Below, piece by piece: positions 45,788 through 56,104 of a DNA stretch of 64,000 nt. The DNA is taken from NCBI RefSeq assembly GCF_910592395.1, contig NC_088311.1, positions 10,294,501 to 10,358,500 of the forward strand, given 5' to 3'. The DNA comes from Lineus longissimus. Taxonomy: Eukaryota; Nemertea; Pilidiophora; Heteronemertea; Lineidae. The notes below the pieces were generated by a model. That model searched no databases, was not told where the DNA came from, and saw only the letters and a list, made by a program, of their open reading frames with translations. Every line of letters starts with the position of its first letter. Position 1 is the first letter of the stretch. The position numbers and the translations under genes are program-made.

Positions 45788-48700
45788 ATGTCACTTTCTT
45801 GGTGCAGAAAACTCCCCAAAAGCTTATTTTTTAGACATGCACGATACGCATCAACAACGTCCAATGAAGGGGGTATCCTTGTTGCAAAAGATGAGGCTGA
45901 AAAATATGTTGAAAGATGCATGACAAGTGTTGGAACCAAACCTGAACATGCAAAAAGTTTGGCAGAAGTCCTCATCACTGGAGATTACAGAAGTCATTTC
46001 AGCCATGGGTTGAATAGACTTGGTAATGACTGTCTTAAGAGTTTGACTAACCTGTTTTTCATTTCAGAAATGGTGCCGTTGTAACTGAACATTGATTTTT
46101 GTCGGGGGCCCTGTATAGGTTTGGTCCCTGTCTGCGCTATGTAAACGGGTGTCGATGGCAATGCTGTCATTTTACTATCATTGACTCTACTCTTTAATTG
46201 GCCTTGTTCGAGCCGCCGGCCTCATCCATGCTGTATTGTTACGGAGCTATTGCGCATGCAAATTTCCTGAAACTTAGTATTTACAGTATTTGTATATCTG
46301 TCCACACGACGGCAATGTTGAAATTTATATTCGGGGAACTTTTCAAATTAAATCAAAAAATTTAATTTATTGACATATGGCGTAGGCCTTTAATGCATAG
46401 TCCTTCGTTATCCATTCCTCCCCAATCATTCCTTGTCTATTTTAGAGATGTATGTGAATGACATCATTCCTTGTCTATTTCATCAGAGATGTTTGTGAAC
46501 GACATCATTCCTTGTCTATTTCAGAGATGTGTGTGAATGACATCTTTCCTTGTCTATTTCAGAGATGTATGTAAATGACATCCAGTCCGGTATTACAGTT
46601 TGTAACTTAGAGCCAGTTGTCCTGAAGCAGACAGCTGCTACAGCTTATGTTGACGGACAGAACCTCCTTGGACCAGTGGTTGGAAACTTTTGCATGGACA
46701 TTGCCATCAAAAAGGCAAGAGAGGCAGGAATAGGATGGGTTGTGGCTAAAGGTATGTTTTGAAATACAGTGTTTTAGACAGTTAACTACTAGGTGACACT
46801 AAAGTGATTATATACTTTTGAGTTTGAATTACTCCCAAATTGTGCTTTCATAAGGCAGTTCACCACCTGTCACAAAAAGTAATATATGTCATTATTTCAT
46901 TTCTTTACAGGTTCAAATCATTATGGTATTTGTGGTTGGTACAGCATCAGATGTGCAGATCAAGGCTTTCTGGTAGGTACATTCGTGGCTTTTCAAATGT
47001 ACATATTGGGACCATTGTTTTGCAGTTGGCCCGTATAGTTTGACAGGCATGTATTTAGAGAATTGATATAGGGAGGCTTATATAATCCCATGGCAGAGGA
47101 TGGAGTATTTGATATGCTTGATTGCTAATAAATTGCTTCTATTTACAGGGCATGTCATTTACCAACACATCACCATTGTCTGTCCCAACTCGAGCCAAGC
47201 AGGTAATGCTTCCTCCTAATCGTTCAGATCATTCTAATACAGTAGAATCTCTATCAAGGACACTCTTGGGACTGATAAATCCTGTCCTTAATAGAGAGGG
47301 GTGCTGATAGTCAAATTGAATGGAAATAACCAATTCGGAACTGAAATCAATGTCCTTTACAAAGAGGTAGTCTGTACGGGGATGTCCGCTAAGGGAGGTT
47401 CGACTTTAATTTGTATTGATGCCATCTGTCTCTCTGTCCTGATTTAATCGTCTAGTAATAACTAAAGAAATGCTTAAAGAATTTGGGTATCTCTAAATTT
47501 CCTCCATTAAAATTTCCTTTATTATCTTGTAGGCTGTACTTGGAACAAATCCGCTCACATTAGCAGCACCAGCCAAAAAAGGCGACCCATTTGTCCTGGA
47601 TATGGCCACTTCTGCAGTTGCACTTGGAAAGGTAATTCAGAGAACCTAGAGATAGGTTTCCCTATGGAAAAGGAAGGCATGCAACCCGTGGATTGCTGTG
47701 TCATACTGGTTAGGGTCTCTGATTATCAAATTTTTGGGTCATGGGTTAGAACCCCAACCTGGTGGCTGCTTTGTCCTTCACAGGCTGAGCTCAGGTGAGC
47801 CCTGAAATGACAGCTACTACTGATACCCCAGAGTGCCTCTGTAACCATAGTAATAGTGGTTGTAAAGCGCTTTGGTACAGTCCTTGTCAGCAGACATTCT
47901 ATAAACCTCGGCCTCTCTATTTAGCCATCAAAGATTAGACACAATGGGAAGTTCCTAATGTCCAGTCCATGCCAGGAAACGGGCGCAATCACGCCCGCGC
48001 CCGCAAACGTCCGTTAACTACTCAGCACGAGCGCTATCCATAACGCCCGCCAGACACTTGAAGGGCGCGTGCCCCCGTCATAAAAAAACACGGGCGCGAT
48101 AACCCCCGCCGATTTCCAGCACGATCGTGATTCATTTCCCGGTATCCAGAGTTCCATTTCGCGGAAATCTAGAGTCTCACTCAACGCGGTAATTATGCCG
48201 TTTAGCGCTGGGTACACGCCAGGCTGTACACTTTGCTATAGTTGGCGGTTGCTGCAGTGCGCGGTACTAAGCACATGTTTTGACATGCGCCTGGCAACGG
48301 CAGCATTTCATTTCGATTTCGTTTATTGTCCTGTTGTCACGGCCTGATAATCCTTCAAGATGAAACTGAAGACAATGTTAGGATGGTCAATTGACCACGA
48401 AACTATTGGGTATAAACTCAAAGACGATAGTGAGACTCTAGACACTGTTTGGTGTAAATTGCCAAGCATGTAAAAAAGGTTGAAGCTAACGGGTGTCTCA
48501 TGCGGCCGCAGGCGTGATTGCACCCGTTTCCTGGCAGTAGTTTGCGGGCGCAGGCATGATCACGGGCGTGGGCGGGATCGCGCCCGTTTACTGGCATGGC
48601 CTGCCCGCTGGACAGCTGGCAGGAGTGAAAAAAATAGTGCCCGTGGGAAAGGTTGCGGGAGTGACTGATGGTGCCCGTGAATTTTTCTCATGGCAGGCAC

Positions 48701-50918
48701 TGAATGTATGATGGAATTTTTCAGATTGAGTTGGCGGATCGTAAGGAGATGGACATGCCGCTTGGATGGGGCTGTGACTCTAAAGGGAGGAACACCACAG
48801 TGCCTAAAGAAGCTCTGGACGGAGGTGGTCTACTACCGCTCGGAGGCGTGGAAAATACTTGTTAGTATGTCTTACCGTCTCCTTCATCTTTATAGCTTTA
48901 TAAATGAAAGTCATTTCTCAAAAAATTAATAATAAAACCAGTCCTCTCTTGAGTTGGATCCAACTTATGTCAAAGACCTATTTTTGTCACATTTAGGTCA
49001 TGACATTATTTCCTGTGAAATTTTGTCGGTAACGCCACGATGAAACAAGAATAAAAAATAATAATAACTGCTTCATTTGGGTGACAATACAGCAGAACCT
49101 CTCTATTAAGGACACCTTTAGACCAGACAAGTGATGTCCTTAATAGGGAGGTGTCCTGATTACAGAGGTGAAATCGTATTTAAATAACCCGTTTGGGACC
49201 AAAATTACTGTCCGTGATAGAGAGCATGCCCTGCACAAAGGTGTCTATTGTACTTCATTCATCATTTTGTGACGTGTAATCAATTAATAAGATTTTAAAT
49301 CTTTCACAAGCTGGCTACAAGGGATATGGACTGGCAATGATGGTTGAAATATTCTGTGGTATATTAGCTGGTGCTGAGTATGGCCCCAACATCAGGAAGT
49401 GGAAGTCAAATGATCAAGTAGCCAATTTGGTAAGTAAAACATTCTGACGTCCAATAACAGAAGTTTTATGATGTGTTGTCCTTACAATGTTCTTGACCTT
49501 TCATCTGTCTTGTAAGATTGGACAGCAGCAAATGTTTTGGGGGGCTGAAGAGAATTGTCAAACTTGATATTCGTCACAAACCTCTCAGCTTTACATTTTT
49601 TGTGCGTTTGTGCCCTAGTACAGTTGGTACAATGGAACCTCCCTTAGCAAACACCTCTCTAATAACACTCTCTCTATTAAGGACACTACTTTTGGTCCCA
49701 AATTGTCATGGAACTCACCTCTCACTTGGCACCCACCTCTGTGTTTGACGTTTCCAATTCCTTACGTCATTTGGCCATTACGTCCTGGGAATCATCTATA
49801 GGCCCAGCTCAGTGACCTTGACCACAGGGGCTTTTTAGTTGTCTAATACTTACATTGTATCAGTTTATCTTTGACAGGGTCAATCATTTGTAGCAATTGA
49901 TCCAGATGCTTTTGCCCCAGGATTCAAGGACAGGATGGCTGATTTCATGGAGATATGCAGAGGACTAGAACCAGTAAGTGCATCAAACTTTCAACCCTCT
50001 GATCCATGATCTGAGAAAACACTAACATGTGATCTGAGGTACCAGCTGAACCTTTGATTGTCCAGAGATTGTCCATGGCCACTGCACAAGAATTTGTAAC
50101 ACTCAATGGGGCTCCTAGGACACACCGGTAGTCACAGTGTTGACCAGTCAAGGTTTTAATCCAGGAACCTTGATTCTTTCCTTCTTTAGTTCCTTGAAAG
50201 CCATGCCTGTTCAGCAAGAAATACAATCTCGGGATCAAACCCGGGCCCTTTTGCGTGGTAGTCAGTAGTGTTATCCACGAGGCTATGAAGCTACCCAAGC
50301 CTAACACCTTAAAAGGGAGCCTATAGGCAGGAGCTATGGGGTCAGATTAGTAGTTTAAAGGGAACTAGCTAGCAAAAATAAAGGGCCTGGGTTGTGTTTG
50401 CTGGCTTATTGATTTCAGTGGTTAGGATTCTAACGATGTAGAAAATAGATGTGTCATTTCCCGTTTTCAGGCTGATGGTGAAACCGAGGTTCTTGTCGCT
50501 GGAGATCCTGAGAGAAAACATATGGCATTATGTGATAGAGAGGGAGGCATTCGATATCACCCAAATCAGATCAAACATGCTGTAAGTTTTTTCTGCTTAT
50601 GAAAAAAAAACTTTCCCTATCCAAAAATGATGAACCTTTTTGGATGCTGGAAGTTGATTTACAGATTTGCATTCTGAGAAATTGTCAAGAAGAAATATGA
50701 TTAAGTTAATCTTTGACGTCATGGGGAAAAAGTGACAAAAGGTTAAGCTCCTCAGACACCCCTTGCTACCAGTCCTGTAGCACTGGCATTTGAGTATGAA
50801 AAGTTTTTCTGCCACTAAAACTTTTTGCCTTTCTAAAGGTTTTCATATATTTTTGTGTTTTCAGATTGAGTTGGCAGCAAGATTGGGCGTTGCACCCTTG
50901 CCGACAAAAGATGGTTGA
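45788..50918 (+). CDS. Ldh2/MDH-type 2 family oxidoreductase (malate/L-lactate/ureidoglycolate dehydrogenase-like), likely mitochondrial, 10 exons
   Basis: The Ldh2 family comprises NAD(P)H-dependent 2-hydroxyacid dehydrogenases unrelated to Rossmann-type MDH/LDH; the exact substrate cannot be read from sequence. Exons: 45788-46022, 46563-46751, 46911-46972, 47149-47202, 47533-47631, 48725-48860, 49311-49429, 49878-49973, 50471-50581, 50865-50918. Total 1155 nt, 384 aa, phases consistent, all GT-AG. Family motifs: [14 protein letters not shown] (65-78), catalytic-region [11 protein letters not shown] (143 on), [59 protein letters not shown], and [19 protein letters not shown]. The first 25 residues ([20 protein letters not shown]...) are rich in Arg/Lys and lack acidic residues, with an R-x-Y-A cleavage-like site, suggesting mitochondrial import (inference). 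The exon 2 acceptor is the last of four tandem copies. I know no vertebrate counterpart, so no symbol is given. Confidence 0.9.
46430..46585 (+). repeat. Four tandem copies of an acceptor plus exon start (Ldh2-like exon 2)
   Basis: A 38-41 bp unit containing CCTTGTCTATTTCAGAGATG and TRTGTGAATGACATC is repeated, with acceptor-like AGs followed by exon-like sequence at 46446, 46487, 46525 and 46563. Only 46563 continues into conserved coding sequence ([10 protein letters not shown]). Use of 46487 or 46525 would shift the frame; use of 46446 would stay in frame but meets TGA. Confidence 0.85.
47240..47405. mobile_element. Pogo/Tigger-like MITE, Ldh2-like intron 4
   Basis: Begins CAGTAGAATCTC after TA and ends GGGAGGTTCGACTT. 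Inner sequence TCAAATTGAATGGAAATAAC is as in other copies. Confidence 0.65.
47690..47930 (+). mobile_element. SINE-like repeat, Ldh2-like intron 5
   Basis: A tRNA-like stretch (CTGGTTAGGGTCTCTGATTA, then GGGTTAGAACCCC) is followed by a body ending in GTTGTAAAGCGCTTTGGTAC. Single copy in the window, so the family call is tentative. Confidence 0.4.
47963..48703. mobile_element. GC-rich foldback element, Ldh2-like intron 5
   Basis: Begins CAGTCCATGCCAGGAAACGG and ends TCTCATGGCAGGCACTG. Near the start GGGCGCAATCACGCCCGCGC is matched in reverse by the GC-rich block at 48510-48600 (GCGGGCGCAGGCATGATCAC, ATCGCGCCCGTTTACTGGCA). AATGT occurs next to both ends, a possible 5-bp target duplication. It is strikingly GC- and CpG-rich against AT-rich surroundings. 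No coding frame is recognised; superfamily unknown. Confidence 0.6.
49090..49250. mobile_element. Pogo/Tigger-like MITE, Ldh2-like intron 6
   Basis: Begins CAGCAGAACCTCTC, ends GGTGTCTATTG, TA on both sides, 161 bp. Confidence 0.7.
49630..49740. mobile_element. Partial pogo/Tigger-like MITE, Ldh2-like intron 7
   Basis: Begins CAATGGAACCTCCC after TA, with CTCTCTATTAAGGACACTAC and TTTTGGTCCCAAATTG. The other end is lost or rearranged. Confidence 0.55.
50095..50300 (-). mobile_element. tRNA-derived SINE-like repeat (family B), Ldh2-like intron 8
   Basis: Minus strand: AGCTTCATAGCCTCGTGGAT, then GGGCCCGGGTTTGATCCCGA (B box), then a body containing GCATGGCTTTCAAGGAACTA. Matches 14575-14790 and 41815-41912. 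Confidence 0.6.
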
Positions 50919-51019
50919 TAAATATCACTGGACTAAATTCTTGATTCTATCACTGACTATAGTAAGATTGATCAGGAAATTGCTTTAATCTGATGAATAT
51001 TTTGGCAATTTACTTGTCT

Positions 51020-51885
51020 TTGTGTCCCAACTCACCCTGTATTTGATTGTATTGCTTGTTAGTGTCTAACGAGAATCTACATGCAAGTGTCTTTTGAGAA
51101 TCTCAGTGTTCTCAGCAAAGCCTACCTTGGAAGAGCCACTCTACTTAGCTCTAAAGGGTTTATTTAGGGCCACCCTACCTCATAATGCTGGCCACCCCAC
51201 CCTGTGAATGTGTTGCACGCTGGCAAAACTTCTTGAATGTCAAGTGTACCACCCTATACCTTGAGAAAACCCTGTTGAGAATCCTTAATCTACATGCTCG
51301 CGTTTTTTGAGCATCCAAGTGCAAGTGTCAATTAAGAATACATGTAAGTGTTTATTGAGAATTTACATAAAAGTGCCAATTGAGATTCCACATGTAAAAT
51401 GTCTATTGAAAATCGACATCTACTAGTCTATTGAGAATCCAATGCATTTTCTCTATTGAGAATCTACATGTAAAAGTGCCTATTGCGATTCTACATGTAA
51501 GTATATTTTCTGACTCTCATATTGAGTATCTATGCAAGTGTCTATCGAGAATCTATATGAAAGAGTTTATTGAGAATCGGCATGTACATGTAATAGTCTG
51601 TTAAAATCTACATGTAAATGTCTATTGAGAATCTACATGTAATTGTCGGTCAAGAATCGACATGTAAGTGTCGATTGAAAATCTGAATGTAAGTCTAAAT
51701 ATCTTTTGAGACTCAAGTGTTGAGAATCTATGCAAATGTCTATCGAGAATCTACAATACATGCCAGTGTCTATTGAGAATCCCCACGTACTTGTCTATTG
51801 AGAGTCTACATGTAAGTGTCTATAAAGAAAATAATGCACGTGTCCATTGAGAATCTACCTGCAAGTTCTATCGAGGATTGTTGAG
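51020..51885. repeat. Degenerate minisatellite, unit about 24-25 bp
   Basis: Some 30 diverged copies of a unit like CTATTGAGAATCTACATGTA plus AGTGT. Unit length varies, so this is an older array than the one in PAK1IP1 intron 9. Confidence 0.8.
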
Positions 51886-52061
51886 CAAGTGTGATGTGCA
51901 ATGTTTGGTGCTAATTATTGTTTTGTGCTAATTATTGATCAGTATGATGCAATGGAAATTTAGATGTAATTTTGCCAAAATCGAGAACTTTTTCATGAGC
52001 CACTATTCTTCCCTGTGATTATAATACTGGTCCTGGCTGGCCAAGTAGTTAGTGAGTTATT

Positions 52062-52170
52062 TACTGTGTACACGCTATTAAGCCAGTTAAAGGGCTCCTG
52101 TACGAAAGGCCTATACTATGTGTGATAGGCCTATGTGAAACAGACCCACCAAACCTGGCTTAATAGTGTA
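52062..52170 (+). mobile_element. Small hairpin MITE, copy 2
   Basis: Arms ACACGCTATTAAGCCAG and CTGGCTTAATAGTGTA are inverted, around AGGCCTATACTATGTGTGAT and AGGCCTATG. It aligns with the reverse complement of 29848-29960 over its whole length. Confidence 0.65.
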
Positions 52171-53366
52171 TTCTCAGTAGATCATACCTGTAGATGATAG
52201 ATCTATGGTATCAGTCCTGATGTACAGAAATTGTTATCTATGTCTAAAATTTATGTTGGGGAACCTACCTCAAATGAATCTTTTTGCATCCTATCAGGGA
52301 TTTTCAAAACCTCACTCGACCACAACTGCTCCAGAAAATATTCTTATTGGAGTTTTGTCGCTCAGGCAGCATCCAAATTTTGTGTGTTGAGTTTAATATG
52401 TTGTTACTTATTTCATATGTTTTGGCGAGTTCGTTGTTGTAATGATGTTAGGAATGAATAAAACAAATGCAACATGATGTAAAGATTCATTTCAGGTAGG
52501 TCTCGTAAAAATTCAACAGAAATGAGAGAGATATTGAAATTTGTTTGTAAATCTCAGATGATACTTCAGGTTGATTTTTAACATCTGATTCAAAATGTAC
52601 ATCTCGTGCAGAAATATCAAGGCTTTATGAATAAATTATGTAATGTATTTTAGAAATTATGTTTTATGTTCATATTTTTTATGAAAGGAATATTGGCGGT
52701 CTTGGGAAATGGAGATATAGGAGGATATATCGACTGAATGTACTGTATATGGCACGAGGAAATGATAGATGTCCTAATAACAGGTGAACTGGAAGAATGA
52801 TCCGTCTTCGAAATGGAAGTACGATATATATCTTGCATTTTGATGAAAATTGTTGTCCTCAATGAGAGGGCGTCCTCTTTGCAGACATCCACTCCAAGGT
52901 GTTTCAAATCGTTATCAATGAATGGGCTCGATCTCGCAAGGATTTCAGCACGCATCATTTGTGACCCGTCACAACGAAACCAGGTACTTGTCACACAGAA
53001 GATGAGCCTGAATGACACCAGGAGATAATAGAGTAAATTGATGTGCTCATATTTCACAAAAGGCAGACAATAGAGAAATGAACAAACAGTCCGCTCAACC
53101 TGCCAAGCTCAGAGCGACATGCGCCTGCTTTTGCTGTGACGGGTCACATTTGCACATTCAGTGTCATCCTCTGATGTTAGTGTGGCATGATGTTTACAGG
53201 CCCTTTAGGACCAAATTCGAATAATTCAGGTCCTCCCAAGATTGTGCCTATTCTTCCGTGAGCCAAATCCCTGAACAGACAGTCGAGCATTACAAAAGGG
53301 TATCATCTCTTGGACAATGGGCGGGTTAGATCAAATGATGGACAGCATACGTTGTGACCAACACTG

Positions 53367-54932
53367 CCCTAGAATTCATTTTTCTTTAGAAAACCTCCTC
53401 GCAGAGGACATGATCACTGTTGTGATGGAAATGCAAAAATCTCTCTTTACAATGATCGAGCTGTATGAAGATATTCCATAGTGTTTGATTAAATTTGTCT
53501 TTATGGGGACAAAGTCACAACCTGACAGGTGGGTCTTTCATATTGTTTGTCATCAGGAAGGCAGAACAATGGCATAAAATTCAATCAAGGCTGTCCATTG
53601 GACTTGTATAGTGAATTTGTGTCTTGTCTCCTTATTGAGGGTTGTGATATGTCAACAATGACCCAACCTCTTTGAATGTTCCAAGTTTTCCAACCAAATT
53701 TTTCATCCAACGCAAATTTGTCTTTATGGGGACAAAGTCACAACGTGACTGCTGGGACTTTCATATTGTTTGTCATCAGGAAGGCAGCAGAATGGCATGA
53801 AGTTCAATAAAGGTTGTCCATTGGACTTGTATAGTGACTTTGTGTCTTGTCTCCTCATTGTGGGTTGTGACATGTCAACAATGACCCAACCTCTTTGAAT
53901 GTTCCAAGTTTTCCAACCAACTTCGTTCTTATATGACTAGCTTCATTGGTCTCCAGATAAACTACATAGTGGATTTGGATTTGGCAGGAGACTCTTGATA
54001 TAACTAGGGATTTGTTCCTCCTATATTAGACCCGGTGACTACACAACACAAAATTTAAGCATGCTCAAATGAAGCCCTCCCGATAGGACTCGGACTGAGG
54101 ATCTTGCCAATCAAATCAGACAGCACAGGCTAAGATGGCTTGATCATGTCCTGATGGAGCCAGGGAGCCAATTTTTTGTCCCAAACAAGATTGCCAATAA
54201 AGTTGTGACAAAGTCCAGTTCTGTTCTGCCTTCAGCTGGTTTTAAGGATTCTTTTTCCGCCATGCATGTATTGCATAAAGGTACACTGTCATGGTCCATA
54301 CCCTAGAATTAACTTTTCTTTAAAAACCCTCCTTGCAGAGAACATGACCACTGTTGTGATGGAAACACAAAAACCTCTCTTTACAATGATCAAGCTGTAT
54401 GAAGAGATTGCATAGTGTTTGATTAAATTTTTCATCCAACGCAAATTTGTCTTTATGGGGACAAAGTCACATCCTGACTGGTGGGACTTTCATATTGTTT
54501 GTCATCAGTAAGGCAGAACAATGGCATAAAGTTCAATAAAGGCTGTCCATTGAACTTGTATAGTGACTTTGTGTCTTGTCTCCTTATTGTGGGTTGTGAT
54601 ATGTCAACAATGACCCAACCTCTTTGATTGTCCCTAGTTTTCCCACCAACTTTGTTCTTATATGACTAGCTTCATGGTCTCCAGATAAACCACATATTGG
54701 ATTTGGATTTGGCAGGAGACTCTTGATATAACTAGGGATTTGTTCCTCCTATATTAGACCCGATGACTACACAACACAAAATTTAAGCATGCTCAAATGA
54801 AGCCCTCCTGATAGGACTCAGACTGAGGATCTTGCCAATCAAATCAGACAGCACAGGCTAAGTTGGCTTGATCATAACCCGATGGAGCCAGGGAGCTATT
54901 TGTTTTGTCCCAAACAAAATTGCCATTATGTT
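53367..54932 (+). repeat. Nested tandem duplication carrying a non-LTR retrotransposon fossil
   Basis: Segment 53367-54203 is repeated at 54301-54932 (offset about 934). Within the first copy a 223-bp unit (starting AAATTTGTCTTTATGGGGAC at 53491) is itself tandemly doubled (53714) and present once in the second copy (54443). Near 54085-54165 and 54815-54890 a frame reads DRTRTEDLANQIRQHRLRWL followed by DHV, resembling the RLRWxGHV motif near the C-terminus of many non-LTR retrotransposon polyproteins. Confidence 0.7.
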
Positions 54933-55689
54933 GAATATGTTAAATATACCGGTAGGTGAAATTAACATAATCATCAAACATTTAGTTACTACTTCTCTTG
55001 TATAAAGAGGGCGCTCATATAATCGATCTGTATTATCAATCCGTATAATGGACTAAATTCGCGCACGGTGGGTATGATGTACTGAATTTCCGACAAGCAA
55101 TTTCCGATGAGCTAAATTTGATAGGGCTGACGTGGGACAAGGATGGGCAGCCAAGGACAGAAAACGACTAAGGGTATGTGTTGTGGCCCCATGTCCCACC
55201 GGGGATGAATAGCCCAAGTAAAGTAAGTGAGGGCTTGCAGTATCATGTCATCACCAGTATATTCAGCAGTGGAAAGCCTGCATATGGGAGTGTGGATGGG
55301 CACATTGTATGCAGATAGCTTGGCACTTGCAATGTAGGTGCACTGAGGCTTCTTGTTGGGTGGAGACTCCAGTCTTCCTGCAGACTCGCACGACAAACCT
55401 TGTTTCATTTTGTACATGTACATTAATTAAACAAATTAGATAACACTTATATTGCATCAATATATTTTATTTCTGGTGTAAATCAAACTGACTGCATTGA
55501 TATAAGGTCAATAACTCATTCAAAAATTACATCCAGCAGTATGTACAGAGCTAACATGTCTTCTAAATTGTGCAAATGCCATTTCCGAAGAGTAGGCTAC
55601 ATTCAGTCATCAATTTGTAAAATTATTTGCCATGTGAAAGAATCATAAGTGACTTTTAGGTAAACTTTGCTTTTGAGTGTAAATTTGAT

Positions 55690-55870
55690 CTTCTTCTTCT
55701 GTGTCCGGCTTTATTGAGACGCACCCCAGGCAGTCCGTCCATTTTTGGTAACACTGTCTGCTGTCCTAGAGAGTTCCGCCACTGAGCACAAGAGCTTTGT
55801 GGTCAGTGTGGTGTCCTTTGGCCAGTATTCCTCCCTTTATGAGGGAGCAGGGCTGAAGCACATGAGCTTG
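55690..55870 (-). mobile_element. Dispersed repeat with GAA-type tail
   Basis: Starts with CTTCTTCTTCTG (GAA repeat on the minus strand). The stretch at 55718-55785 (GACGCACCCC, AGTCCGTCCATTTTTGGTAA) resembles 1120-1190 (GACGCATGGC, AGTCAATCCATCTTTTCGGT). Probably the end of a LINE family. Confidence 0.4.
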
Positions 55871-56104
55871 GGCTCCAGCTCAACAGTCATATTAAGCAGA
55901 TTCTTGTAAGCCTATTCTGTGAAGGTGTTTGTTAAACTGATCGAAGTCATTTACATGTCTTGCATCATCTTCGAAAGGCAGTATTCAAAACGTCCCAAGC
56001 ACTTGACACTATCATTCAGTAGCACTTTTCAGACAGTTTATGAAGCACTTGATAATATCCTACACAAGCACTTTTCAGACCGTTTTTGAAGCAGCTGTGC
56101 ACTA

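Larger units (their letters stand above)
50919..56104. other. Intergenic region, Ldh2-like gene to WDR36 (convergent)
   Basis: No gene recognised. Contents: a minisatellite (51020-51885), a hairpin MITE (52062-52170), AATAAA at about 52457 and 52631 that may end the Ldh2-like transcript, a nested tandem duplication with retrotransposon fossil (53367-54932), and a repeat at 55690-55870. TTTATT at 55466-55471 (AATAAA on the minus strand) is a candidate poly(A) signal for WDR36. The open frame at 52650-53057 (minus, 135 aa) has no recognisable similarity. Confidence 0.45.

Noticed and set aside
52650-53057. 135-codon minus-strand frame between the Ldh2-like gene and WDR36
   Set aside because: No recognisable family, low-complexity composition, and no splice or start context supporting a gene.
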